From Atopobiaceae bacterium UBA7016 (GTDB lineage: Bacteria > Actinomycetota > Coriobacteriia > Coriobacteriales > Atopobiaceae): a stretch of 9,432 nucleotides of DNA. Shown in pieces: positions 1 to 6,545 of the stretch (the first letter of the stretch is position 1; each line of letters opens with the position of its first letter). The notes beneath the pieces are model-generated. The model was not told the origin of the DNA, searched no databases, and saw only the letters and a program-made list of their open reading frames with translations. The position numbers and the translations under genes were made by a program. The stretch covers positions 1 to 9,432 of the forward strand of contig DJXA01000184.1 in the NCBI GenBank assembly GCA_002449555.1. Direction: 5' to 3'.

Positions 1-435
1 ATTGATGATGAAGAGTATCTTCTCATCGTGGTTCGCTACGTTCATCAGAATCCCGTGCGCGCCGGCTTCTGTGCGACGTGCGATTACGAGTGGAGCAGCT
101 ATCGCGGGTACTTTTCGAATCCGCGATTGGTGGATAACGGTCTCATGCATGAGCTTCTTGGCACGGAGGAGGCATTTCGAGCGCTTCATGACGAGGTCGA
201 CTATACGGCGGAGTGCATTGATGTGGATTCCCCTCGGGGCAGGCGCTTCCTGTCTGCGGAACGGGCTCTTGAAGTGGCGCGCGCTGTCCTCTTGGATACG
301 AGGATTGAAGAGGTTGCTGGCCTGGATCGGGCGAGGAGAAACGAGTCTCTGCGGGCTCTCAAAGAGGCGGGCCTCTCTGTGAGGCAGATCGAGCGTATCA
401 CGGGAGTCCCAAAGACTGTGATAGCTAATGCTTAG
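1..435 (+). CDS. REP-associated tyrosine transposase (RAYT), C-terminal part, cut by the window edge
   Basis: The reading frame is open from the first base of the window to a TAG at 433-435, so the gene starts upstream; the internal GTG at 28 is not a likely start. The visible 144 residues contain RYVHQNPVRAG followed by YEWSSYRGY, the hallmark C-terminal block of IS200-like (Y1) transposases of the REP-associated branch. The last 35 residues (ESLRALKEAGLSVRQIERIT...) look like the helix-turn-helix tail found on many of these proteins. The HUH metal-binding motif and the catalytic tyrosine would lie upstream, so activity cannot be judged. RAYTs are single-copy domesticated transposases thought to mobilise or process short palindromic REP sequences. 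A palindromic repeat array begins within a few bases of the stop, as expected for a RAYT and its cognate repeat. The family call is strong; the function is known only for the family. Confidence 0.85.
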   Translation: MDDEEYLLIVVRYVHQNPVRAGFCATCDYEWSSYRGYFSNPRLVDNGLMHELLGTEEAFRALHDEVDYTAECIDVDSPRGRRFLSAERALEVARAVLLDTRIEEVAGLDRARRNESLRALKEAGLSVRQIERITGVPKTVIANA

Positions 436-438
436 GTG

Positions 439-554
439 ACGTTTGGGTTGCAGAAGTGACGGAGGCTTCTGTTCGGATGAAGACCCGGACAGAAGCCTCC
501 GTCCTGAATGTCCCGGACAGAAGCCTCCGTCCTGAATGTCCGGGTGCCAAACGT
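439..554. repeat. REP-like palindromic repeat cluster next to the RAYT gene
   Basis: Two tandem 28-bp units lie at 486-513 and 514-541, both containing the core acagaagcctccgtc (489-503 and 517-531). An inverted copy of the core, gacggaggcttctgt, lies at 458-472. The inverted copy and the first unit pair over 19 positions (458-476 with 485-503, one T-G wobble) around an 8-base loop. An outer pair, acgtttgg (439-446) and ccaaacgt (547-554), encloses the cluster. There is no T-run after the stem, so a standard intrinsic terminator is unlikely. Position directly after a RAYT gene and the inverted-pair architecture fit a REP/BIME element, the usual target of RAYT proteins. Genome-wide copy number cannot be seen here. 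Confidence 0.8.
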
Positions 555-563
555 GACGCGGAG

Positions 564-589
564 TTGACCGATTGCGCCAAGATTGGCGC
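564..589 (+). promoter_or_regulatory. TTGAC/GATTGGC motif and 16-bp palindrome upstream of GH3 enzyme 1
   Basis: TTGACCGATTG (564-574) is followed by the perfect palindrome GCGCCAA-GA-TTGGCGC (574-589), which contains GATTGGC at 581-587. The motif starts 80 bases upstream of the GH3 start codon. Nearly the same sequence (TTGAC, one or two bases, GATTGGC) occurs twice in the divergent region at 6493-6558, also 66-75 bases upstream of start codons. The TTGACC could be a -35 box, but no good -10 box lies 16-19 bases downstream; TACATT at 608-613 is a weak candidate at the wrong spacing. An operator or activator site is the better reading. No binding protein can be named from the sequence. Confidence 0.5.
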
Positions 590-611
590 GTGCTCTGCAA
601 CCTGTCGTACA

Positions 612-640
612 TTCATCCTGTCAACAATTGGCAGGAGGAA
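612..640 (+). promoter_or_regulatory. Hairpin that buries the ribosome binding site of GH3 enzyme 1
   Basis: Bases 612-624 pair with 628-640 around a CAA loop (625-627): eleven Watson-Crick pairs, one T-G wobble (621/631) and one mismatch (615/637). The right arm, caggaggaa (632-640), contains the AGGAGG Shine-Dalgarno sequence (633-638), five bases before the ATG at 644. In the mRNA this stem would block ribosome access until it is melted or remodelled. The pairing is seen directly; a regulatory role is inference. Confidence 0.5.
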
Positions 641-643
641 CCC

Positions 644-3196
644 ATGGCAGACCAGGAACTGAACGACCGCATCGAGTCCGTGCTCTCGCAGATGACACTT
701 GAGGAGAAGTGCGCGCTGCTCTCCGGCAACACCGCCTTCACCACGCTGCCCATCCAGCGTCTGGGCGTTCCCGCGCTCAGCTTCTCGGATGGCCCCCACG
801 GCATGCGTCACCAGGGCGAGGGGGCCAACCACCTCGGCATCGGCGGCTCTGACCCGGCAACGTGCTTCCCCACGGCCGTGACCGTGGCCAACAGCTGGGA
901 CCCCACTCTGGGCGAGCAGCTGGGCAAGGCACTGGGCGAGGAGGCGGCCACCATGGGCGTTGCCTGCGTGCTGGGGCCGGGCCTCAACATCAAGCGCAGC
1001 CCGCTCTGCGGCCGCAACTTTGAGTACTTCTCCGAGGACCCCTACCTCGCCGGCAAAATGGCCGCCGGCTACGTGCGCGGCATCCAGAGCACGGGCCTCT
1101 CCGCCTGCCCCAAGCACTTTGCTGTGAACAGCCAGGAGACGCGTCGCCAGGCGTCCGACTCGGTGGTGGATGAACGCACCATGCGCGAGATCTACCTCAC
1201 CGGGTTCGAGATCGCCGTGAAGGAGAGCGCTCCCAAGACTATCATGACGAGCTACAACCTGGTCAACGGCACCTACGCCAACGAGAACGAGCACCTGCTC
1301 AAGGGTATCCTGCGCGACGAATGGGGCTACGAGGGCTCGGTCGTGACGGACTGGGGCGGCTCCAACGACCACGTTGCCGGCGTGCGTGCAGGCTCAACGT
1401 TCGAGATGCCGGGACCGGTGCCTGACGCCGTGCTCGAGCTCACCCAAGCTGTCAACTCTGGCGCGCTCAGCCAGGCAGACCTCGATGCGCGCGTGCGCGA
1501 GGCGCTTTCGCTCATCCTCTCCACGCAGCCCGCGGTGGACGCGTCGCGCGGCACGTCCTTCGACAAGGATGCCCACCATCAGCTGGCGCGCGAGATCGCA
1601 GCGCAGGGCGTCGTGCTGCTGAAGAACGACGCAACCCGTAAGGGCACGCCACTCCTGCCCCTTGCCGCCGGCACGCGCGTCGCGCTCGTCGGTGACTTCG
1701 CCGAGACACCGCGCTATCAGGGTGCTGGCTCGTCGCTCGTCAACTGCACCAAGCTCGAAACGCTGAAGGGTTGCCTTGAGCAGGCCTCTGAACTGGACTT
1801 CATTGGCTACGCGCAGGGCTTCCAGCGTGGTGGCACCACCACGACCGCCCTCGTGAACGAGGCGGTTCAGCTGGCGCATGACGCCGACGTCACCATCGTT
1901 GCCCTCGGCCTTGACGAGTCGGCCGAGAGCGAGGGCCTTGACCGCACCAACATGCGCCTCGACGACAGCCAGACGCAGCTCCTCAAGGCTATCTATGAGA
2001 CCAACCCCAACGTCGTCGCAGTGCTTCACGCCGGCAGCCAGGTTGAGACCGACTGGACGGAGCACGCGACGGCCGTGCTGTACGCGGCCCTTGGCGGCCA
2101 GGCCGGCGCTGGCGCTACGTTGGACGTGCTCACGGGCAAGGTCAACCCCTCCGGTCACCTGGCCGAGACCTGGGTGCGCCGCCTTGCCGACACCGTCACC
2201 GCCGACCGCTTCCCCTCGGATGACTTTACCTCCGAGTATCGTGAGGGTCTCTACGTGGGGTACCGCTACCACCAGAAGGCGGGCGTTCCTACGGCCTTCC
2301 CCTTTGGCTATGGCCTCTCGTACACCACCTTTGAGCTGGGCGGCATTGAGGTTGCCAAGGCGGCCGACGGCATGCCTTCCGCCATCACCTTCACGCTCGC
2401 CAATACGGGCAAGCGTGACGGCGCCGAGGTCTGCCAGCTCTACGTGAGCAAGCGCGACGCTCAGGTGTTCCGCCCGGTGCGCGAGCTCAAGGGTTTCAAG
2501 AAGGTCTTCGTCAAGGCAGGCGAGCAGGTCAAGGTAACCATCGAGCTCGACAACAAGGCCTTCCGCTACTGGAACGTGAAGACCGGCGCGTGGGAGATCG
2601 AGGCAGGCTCCTATGACCTCTGCGTGGGTACCTCGTGCGAGGACCTGCCGCTCGTCGCGACGGTGCAGTTGGCGGGCACTGGTGCGCCTAACCCCTACGA
2701 GGGGCTCGACCTCTCCGCATACGAGAGCGGACAGGTGAAGAACGTCGATGATGCCCAGTTCAAGGCCCTGCTCGGCCGCGAGCTTCCCGTAGGCAAGGTG
2801 GAACTTGACCGCAACCTCTGCTTCCGTGACTTCACGCGCACGCGCAGCCTGCTGCTCGCGCTCGTCGGCTTTGTGGTGAACAAGGTGGTCAAGAGCTCCG
2901 AGGCCAAGGGCGCCCCCAACCTCAACGCGCTCTTTGTGTACAACATGCCCATCCGCGCCCTTGCCAAGAACGCGGGCCAGTTCTTCTCCATGGGCGTGGT
3001 GGACGCCATCGTGCGCGAGGCCAAGGGCTGGGGCGTCGCCGGCGTCATTCCGGCGCTCATCGTGCGCATGCTTACGGGCAAGTTCTTCGTGCTGACGTGG
3101 CTGCTCTGGGCGCTCGTGCCCATCGTGGGCGCCGTCGTCGCGCACCTCGTACGCAGCTCGCAGCTGAACAGGCGCATCGCCAAGGCAGGGAAGTAG
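644..3196 (+). CDS. Family 3 glycoside hydrolase (beta-glucosidase type) with C-terminal membrane tail
   Basis: An 850-residue GH3 enzyme, expected to release terminal beta-linked sugars, most often glucose, from oligosaccharides or glycosides. Order: TIM-barrel domain (about 1-290), alpha/beta sandwich (about 310-525), fibronectin-III-like domain (about 590-665), then an extension. Visible active-site elements are D49 and R55 in DGPHGMR, K157-H158 in KHFAVN, nucleophile D236 in VVTDWGG, and acid/base E430 in SEGLDR. The start is the ATG at 644 with AGGAGG five bases upstream; a TTG at 572 in frame has no comparable site. No signal peptide is visible. The extension (about 670-850) includes an amphipathic stretch near 735-752 and hydrophobic segments near 797-809 and 814-836, ending in a basic tail. 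This suggests a cytoplasmic enzyme held at the membrane, perhaps by a helical hairpin. The gene is 36 bases ahead of the GtrA-like gene, probably cotranscribed. Exact substrate unknown; beta-xylosidase or other GH3 activities are possible. Confidence 0.9.
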   Translation: MADQELNDRIESVLSQMTLEEKCALLSGNTAFTTLPIQRLGVPALSFSDGPHGMRHQGEGANHLGIGGSDPATCFPTAVTVANSWDPTLGEQLGKALGEEAATMGVACVLGPGLNIKRSPLCGRNFEYFSEDPYLAGKMAAGYVRGIQSTGLSACPKHFAVNSQETRRQASDSVVDERTMREIYLTGFEIAVKESAPKTIMTSYNLVNGTYANENEHLLKGILRDEWGYEGSVVTDWGGSNDHVAGVRAGSTFEMPGPVPDAVLELTQAVNSGALSQADLDARVREALSLILSTQPAVDASRGTSFDKDAHHQLAREIAAQGVVLLKNDATRKGTPLLPLAAGTRVALVGDFAETPRYQGAGSSLVNCTKLETLKGCLEQASELDFIGYAQGFQRGGTTTTALVNEAVQLAHDADVTIVALGLDESAESEGLDRTNMRLDDSQTQLLKAIYETNPNVVAVLHAGSQVETDWTEHATAVLYAALGGQAGAGATLDVLTGKVNPSGHLAETWVRRLADTVTADRFPSDDFTSEYREGLYVGYRYHQKAGVPTAFPFGYGLSYTTFELGGIEVAKAADGMPSAITFTLANTGKRDGAEVCQLYVSKRDAQVFRPVRELKGFKKVFVKAGEQVKVTIELDNKAFRYWNVKTGAWEIEAGSYDLCVGTSCEDLPLVATVQLAGTGAPNPYEGLDLSAYESGQVKNVDDAQFKALLGRELPVGKVELDRNLCFRDFTRTRSLLLALVGFVVNKVVKSSEAKGAPNLNALFVYNMPIRALAKNAGQFFSMGVVDAIVREAKGWGVAGVIPALIVRMLTGKFFVLTWLLWALVPIVGAVVAHLVRSSQLNRRIAKAGK

Positions 3197-3232
3197 CGCG
3201 GGACCTCCCGCATCGATGAAAGGAAACGCATC

Positions 3233-3667
3233 ATGGCATTTCAGCAGTGGAAGGAAGAGCATCAGGCTCTGTGGGAGTTCATTCTGTTCAACGTCCTGTC
3301 CAACGTCTCGACGGCGGCGCGCTTTGTGGTCACGTGGATCGGCACAGCGCTGACGGGCGGGGCCGGGATGGCGGTGGTGTTCTGTGCCGAGCTCGCCTCC
3401 CAGGTGGTGAACTACTTTGTCCAGATGAAGTTCGTGTTCAAGTCCACGGCCGACTTCTCGAAGTCCGCGCCCAAGTACGCGGTGCTCGCGCTCATCATCA
3501 TCGTGATGAACTCGTTCATCGTGCCCAAGGTGGGCGAGCTGCTCATCAGCATGGGTGTGGCGGCAACTGCCGTAAACGGCGTCATCGTGCCGGTCGCGGG
3601 CACGCTCCTCGCCGTCATCATCAGCTTCCCGCTTCTCAAGTTCTGGATCGCCCCCGACGACAAGTAA
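3233..3667 (+). CDS. GtrA-like four-helix membrane protein
   Basis: A 144-residue hydrophobic protein with four likely membrane helices (about 12-38, 46-66, 80-100 and 112-138) and short charged ends. The segment VVNYFVQMKFVFKS after helix 2 matches the signature position of GtrA-like proteins, and the length is typical. Characterised GtrA proteins are thought to move lipid-linked sugars (undecaprenyl-phosphate-glucose) across the membrane for cell-surface glycosylation; many GtrA-like members have no known role. The ATG at 3233 has AAAGGA (3219-3224) eight bases upstream. It lies 36 bases after GH3 enzyme 1 on the same strand with no terminator between, so an operon is likely. No glycosyltransferase partner, which usually accompanies gtrA, is present in the window; the neighbour is a glycosidase instead. 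The family call is fairly confident; the function here is open. Confidence 0.75.
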   Translation: MAFQQWKEEHQALWEFILFNVLSNVSTAARFVVTWIGTALTGGAGMAVVFCAELASQVVNYFVQMKFVFKSTADFSKSAPKYAVLALIIIVMNSFIVPKVGELLISMGVAATAVNGVIVPVAGTLLAVIISFPLLKFWIAPDDK

Positions 3668-3669
3668 AA

Positions 3670-3736
3670 CGCAATTTAGGTCCCTGACTCCAAAATTGCA
3701 CGGTATGCATTTTTGGAGTCAGGGACCTAAATTGCG
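3670..3736. repeat. Perfect 26-bp-arm inverted repeat between convergent genes
   Basis: Arms 3670-3695 and 3711-3736 are exact reverse complements (core ggtccctgactcc / ggagtcagggacc). After one mismatch (3696/3710), another four pairs (3697-3700 with 3706-3709) leave a five-base loop. It starts three bases after the GtrA-like stop and ends nine bases before the methyltransferase stop, so it could act as a barrier to transcription from both sides. Neither side has the T-run of a classic intrinsic terminator. Its length, perfection and AATTTAGG outer ends also resemble dispersed REP/MITE-type elements. It is not related to the repeat at 439-554. Confidence 0.8.
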
Positions 3737-3745
3737 CGCCGGGAA

Positions 3746-4408
3746 TCACACGGCGTTGGTGCCGTCGTAGTGCCAGACGGTGTAGTGCTGGGGCCAGTCG
3801 TAGACGCGTGCGCGATGGCCCTGCTCGTCGCGGTAGTCCTGAAACTCGCCCGACGCCACCTCGCTCCAGCCGCTGCGTCCCACATAGCGCCACGTGTCGC
3901 CGTTGTCCGACATGTGGATGAGCGTCACCGGATGGGCCACCTGCGCCTCTACCTGCTCGATGAACTGCTGAAGGACTCCCTGGTCAAAGGGGTTGAACAG
4001 ATAGAAGTCCGTGTACGGCGAGAGGTCGAGGTCAAGGGCGCTGCCCGAGATGACCTCAAGCTGCGGGTGCCCTTCGGTCCACGCCTGCGCAAACTGGGCG
4101 AGCCACGGGTCAAGCTCGACGCCGGTCGCCCGCCCTGGCAGACCCTCGCGCAGGAAGTGCGCGAGCACACGTCCCGTGCCGCAGCCCACGTCAAGCAGGT
4201 GCGATCCCTCGTGGAAGTCAAAGTACGCGAAGAGCTCCTCGAGGACGAAGTAGGGCGTGGGCGTGGGGTCGTGCGCGCCGTCATCCTCAAAGCGCGAACG
4301 ATACGGCTCCTCCAAAGACCGGCCACAGACAGACCTGTCTATCTGCTCCTCATGTCTGAGGAAGTCGTCGTACGTGAGCACCCCTTGTCCAGCCACGCGT
4401 CGCCCCAT
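3746..4408 (-). CDS. Class I SAM-dependent methyltransferase
   Basis: A 220-residue protein with the Rossmann-fold methyltransferase core: motif I LLDVGCGTGR (71-80) for S-adenosylmethionine binding, the acidic loop GVELD (96-100) after strand 2, and FNPF (138-141) at the motif IV position after strand 4. The NPF-like motif occurs in N-methyltransferases among others, but it does not identify the substrate here. The first 55 residues are polar and may form a substrate cap. No membrane segment or signal peptide is visible, so it should be cytoplasmic. The ATG at 4408 has GGAGG (4416-4420) seven bases upstream, and the gene begins 12 bases after the kinase stop, whose TAG sits next to this ribosome binding site. 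It is therefore very likely the last gene of the response regulator-kinase operon. What it methylates, and why it is linked to this sensor system, is not clear from the sequence. Confidence 0.8.
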   Translation of the reverse strand: MGRRVAGQGVLTYDDFLRHEEQIDRSVCGRSLEEPYRSRFEDDGAHDPTPTPYFVLEELFAYFDFHEGSHLLDVGCGTGRVLAHFLREGLPGRATGVELDPWLAQFAQAWTEGHPQLEVISGSALDLDLSPYTDFYLFNPFDQGVLQQFIEQVEAQVAHPVTLIHMSDNGDTWRYVGRSGWSEVASGEFQDYRDEQGHRARVYDWPQHYTVWHYDGTNAV

Positions 4409-4420
4409 GCGCCAGCCTCC

Positions 4421-5719
4421 CTAACCCTCGAGCGGCAAAAGCACGTTGGCGTGCCAGGCCCCGCCCTCGTCCATCGTGGCTAGCGTCGCGCCATAGCGAT
4501 CGCAGAGCGCTTGCAAAGGAGCCAACCGAGCCCCGTCGGCCACGGCTGCGCCCTCAGCTTGGGTGCACTCCACATGCACAGCCACGTTTCCCAGGGCCTC
4601 CTTGACGGCGAGCGAGACTGAACGCCCGGCGGACCGCGTCAGCGTCCGCGCCACGGCCTCGTCAAGAAGCGTCGAGAAGAGCGCGTAAGCATCTCCCGGG
4701 GCAAGCGTCGCGAGGAGCGACCCGTCGGCGACGCACGAAAGCGCGATTCCCTCCCGGTTGCAGACCAGTCCCTTCTCGGCGAGCACGGTGTCCACTGCCG
4801 CGTTACCCGTGCGCAGGCTCGTTCCGTACACGTCCACCTCGCGCACGATGCTCGCCAAGACATCGCGGTCTACCTGCGCATCATTTGCCAGGCGCCCGAT
4901 GGAGTGGCGGATGTCGTGCACGCGCGCGTTGATGGCCTCCACGTTCTCGCGGCTCGCCTCAAATTGCCGCTCGCGCTCGGCCAGCACCTGCCATGCGGCG
5001 TCACGCTCGGCCTCAATGCGCCGCACCACCAGCAGCTGCAGACCAGCGCCAAGCGTGAAGACGCACGCGATGCCGTGAAAGATGCGCAACAGCACCATCG
5101 CACGTACGTCAAGCCCATCGGCTACCAAACCCTTGATAAGCAGGTCGAAACCTATGATGACCGCAATTACCGCAACCATCATGGCAAGCATCCATGGGTC
5201 GTCAACCTGTCGAAGCCCTCGTCGAAGAAGCGGATTGGTCACGAGGAGGTAGGTGACGGTAAAGACGGCACACGCAGATGCCAACATGACGATATGATGG
5301 CCTGCAGACGTGTAGGCACTCATCTTTTCCGCATCAGTAAGGGTGAGGTCAAGCACCAGCTCGGTGACGCCGCTCGCAAGGTTCTGCACGGCGTATCCCG
5401 AAGAGCAGCAAAACACCGCCGTCAGGATGTTGGTGTCATATACGTACGTGGTTGCGAACACAAGGCCTACGAGCAGAATCGTAAACGCAAAGAATTCCCC
5501 AAGCGCGTAGCGCACTGGATCTAACCAGCTGCCACCCGCGATAAACAGCATGAGTAGACCGAGGTAGAGAGCCGTGATGCCAAAGAGCGTGAGGGGGACC
5601 CTTCTCCGCACTCCGTCACGTAGGGGAAGCGGTGCCGTAAAGAGCCACACGCCAACCACAAAACGTGCGACCGTTAGCAAAATGGTCACGAGGGGGCTAA
5701 GCGCGGAAGACGACTCCAT
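4421..5719 (-). CDS. GHKL-type sensor histidine kinase (AgrC-like layout) with a degenerate ATPase domain
   Basis: A 432-residue membrane sensor. Residues 1-235 contain six or seven hydrophobic helices (about 9-29, 43-61, 75-92, 97-115, 142-161, 177-198, 208-232), followed by a charged coiled-coil-like stretch (about 234-262). The motif ARVHDIRHS gives H268-D269, matching the HD(x)2-3H block of kinases that partner LytTR regulators, with H268 the probable phospho-acceptor. The C-terminal part (about 335-432) aligns in outline with a GHKL ATPase: LFSTLLDEAVART at the N-box and YGATLATMDEGGAWHANVLL at the final strands. The N-box asparagine is replaced by E354 and no glycine-rich GxGL box is evident. 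The ATG (5719-5717) overlaps the response regulator stop (TGATG), implying translational coupling; an in-frame start further upstream would run through the regulator gene and is not used. The membrane helices probably sense an extracellular or membrane signal. The ligand is unknown. Confidence 0.8.
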   Translation of the reverse strand: MESSSALSPLVTILLTVARFVVGVWLFTAPLPLRDGVRRRVPLTLFGITALYLGLLMLFIAGGSWLDPVRYALGEFFAFTILLVGLVFATTYVYDTNILTAVFCCSSGYAVQNLASGVTELVLDLTLTDAEKMSAYTSAGHHIVMLASACAVFTVTYLLVTNPLLRRGLRQVDDPWMLAMMVAVIAVIIGFDLLIKGLVADGLDVRAMVLLRIFHGIACVFTLGAGLQLLVVRRIEAERDAAWQVLAERERQFEASRENVEAINARVHDIRHSIGRLANDAQVDRDVLASIVREVDVYGTSLRTGNAAVDTVLAEKGLVCNREGIALSCVADGSLLATLAPGDAYALFSTLLDEAVARTLTRSAGRSVSLAVKEALGNVAVHVECTQAEGAAVADGARLAPLQALCDRYGATLATMDEGGAWHANVLLPLEG

Positions 5720-6432
5720 CAGCGGCTTCCACCCACATAGTTGGCAAGCGCCTCCATGCAAGCACGCTTGCGTGCACGGCTGAAGAAGAGCTCGGTGCCA
5801 TCGCCCAACACAACCGACCCCTGACGCACCAGCTTGACCTGCGCCATGTTGACGAGGCATCCGGAAGAGATGCGCAAGAAGCCGTGAGGCGAGAGCTCCT
5901 CCTCGGCAACCTTCATCGAGCCGCGCAGGCGAAGTGGCTCGGTCTCGCTTGCCAGGTGATAGTAGAGGTCGTGCCGAAACATGTCCACGTAGCCGATGTC
6001 ACGCACCGCGACGACCCGCTCTCCTTCCGAAGAGGGGAGCGCGACGGTTGCCCCCACCTTGCGGCGCATGATGCGCAGCGCCCGGTTCATGCGTGGACAG
6101 AATGCCTCATAGGTAACGGGCTTCACCAGGAAGTCGAGCGCGTCAACGGCATAGCCCTCCACCGCGTACTGGGCAAGGTTGGTGACAAAGACGAGAGGCG
6201 TCTCCTCGTCGTATCCGCGCAAGATCTCGGCCGCCTCCATGCCGTTTATCCCGGGCATCTGGATGTCCATAAAGATAAGATCGGCCCGCGGCCTACGCTC
6301 GAGGAAGTCGACGGCGTTCGTCAGGCGCTCTAGCGTGAAACTCTCGCTTGCGTCCTTGGCATATGTTGCGAGGAATGCCGACAACAGGTCCGCCTCGGCA
6401 GGCGTGTCTTCAACGATGAGGATGCGGTACAT
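5719..6432 (-). CDS. LytTR-family response regulator
   Basis: A 237-residue response regulator of the usual LytTR length. The receiver domain (about 1-125) has acidic E8-D9 in ILIVEDT, phospho-acceptor D56 in LIFMDIQMPG, T84 in VFVTN and K104 in FLVKPV, all the expected residues. The LytTR DNA-binding domain (about 135-235) includes IGYVDMFRHDLYYHL, FLRISSGCLVNM and a basic end (FFSRARKRACMEAL). It should be phosphorylated by the kinase encoded immediately downstream and then bind DNA, usually at paired direct repeats. The start at 6432 gives the standard receiver beginning MYRILIVEDT with a GGAAGGG-like site (6443-6449) ten bases upstream. An ATG at 6456 is the main alternative and would add eight residues. 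It is transcribed divergently from GH3 enzyme 2, so that gene and its own operon are the obvious candidate targets. Confidence 0.92.
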   Translation of the reverse strand: MYRILIVEDTPAEADLLSAFLATYAKDASESFTLERLTNAVDFLERRPRADLIFMDIQMPGINGMEAAEILRGYDEETPLVFVTNLAQYAVEGYAVDALDFLVKPVTYEAFCPRMNRALRIMRRKVGATVALPSSEGERVVAVRDIGYVDMFRHDLYYHLASETEPLRLRGSMKVAEEELSPHGFLRISSGCLVNMAQVKLVRQGSVVLGDGTELFFSRARKRACMEALANYVGGSR

Positions 6433-6483
6433 CCGGTAGTGCCCTTCCCAATCCATTCCCCAGAGTCGCGTGCAAAACGTGTC

Positions 6484-6507
6484 ATCGGGGCTGGCCAATC
6501 GTGTCAA
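6484..6507 (-). promoter_or_regulatory. TTGACAC-GATTGGC motif facing the response regulator operon
   Basis: Read on the minus strand from 6507, the sequence is TTGACACGATTGGCCAGCCC and onward to 6484. It is an imperfect inverted copy of 6546-6569 across the divergent intergenic region. It starts 75 bases upstream of the response regulator start. TTGACA is a perfect -35 hexamer, but the hexamer 17 bases downstream (TGACAC) is a poor -10 box. It may be a promoter element or a binding site of a regulator. Confidence 0.45.
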
Positions 6508-6545
6508 AGCCCACAAGGGCAGACACCGCACCCATAGTATCCGAA

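Noticed and set aside
484..541. Possible small CRISPR array (28-bp repeated units)
   Set aside because: The two units are directly abutting with no spacer, are internally palindromic with an inverted third copy, and no cas gene is near.
456..662. Small plus-strand frame containing repeated RTEASV-like residues
   Set aside because: The residues repeat only because the frame runs through the palindromic DNA repeat; no ribosome binding site or family match is seen.
1394..3262. 622-codon open frame on the minus strand opposite GH3 enzyme 1 (and a 315-codon one at 425-1372)
   Set aside because: It has no recognisable domain, a composition rich in Ala, His, Arg and Val typical of the complement of GC-rich genes, and it lies wholly against a clear GH3 gene.
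3770..4483. 237-codon plus-strand frame opposite the methyltransferase
   Set aside because: The methyltransferase has clear SAM-binding motifs and a ribosome binding site; the opposite frame has no recognisable motif.
4904..5524. 206-codon plus-strand frame opposite the sensor kinase
   Set aside because: It is the complement of the kinase membrane helices, is rich in His, Arg and Lys, and has no domain signal.
6433..6531. Longer N-terminus for the response regulator
   Set aside because: Receiver domains normally begin right at MYRILIVED; the extra residues have no homology signal and cover the intergenic motif.
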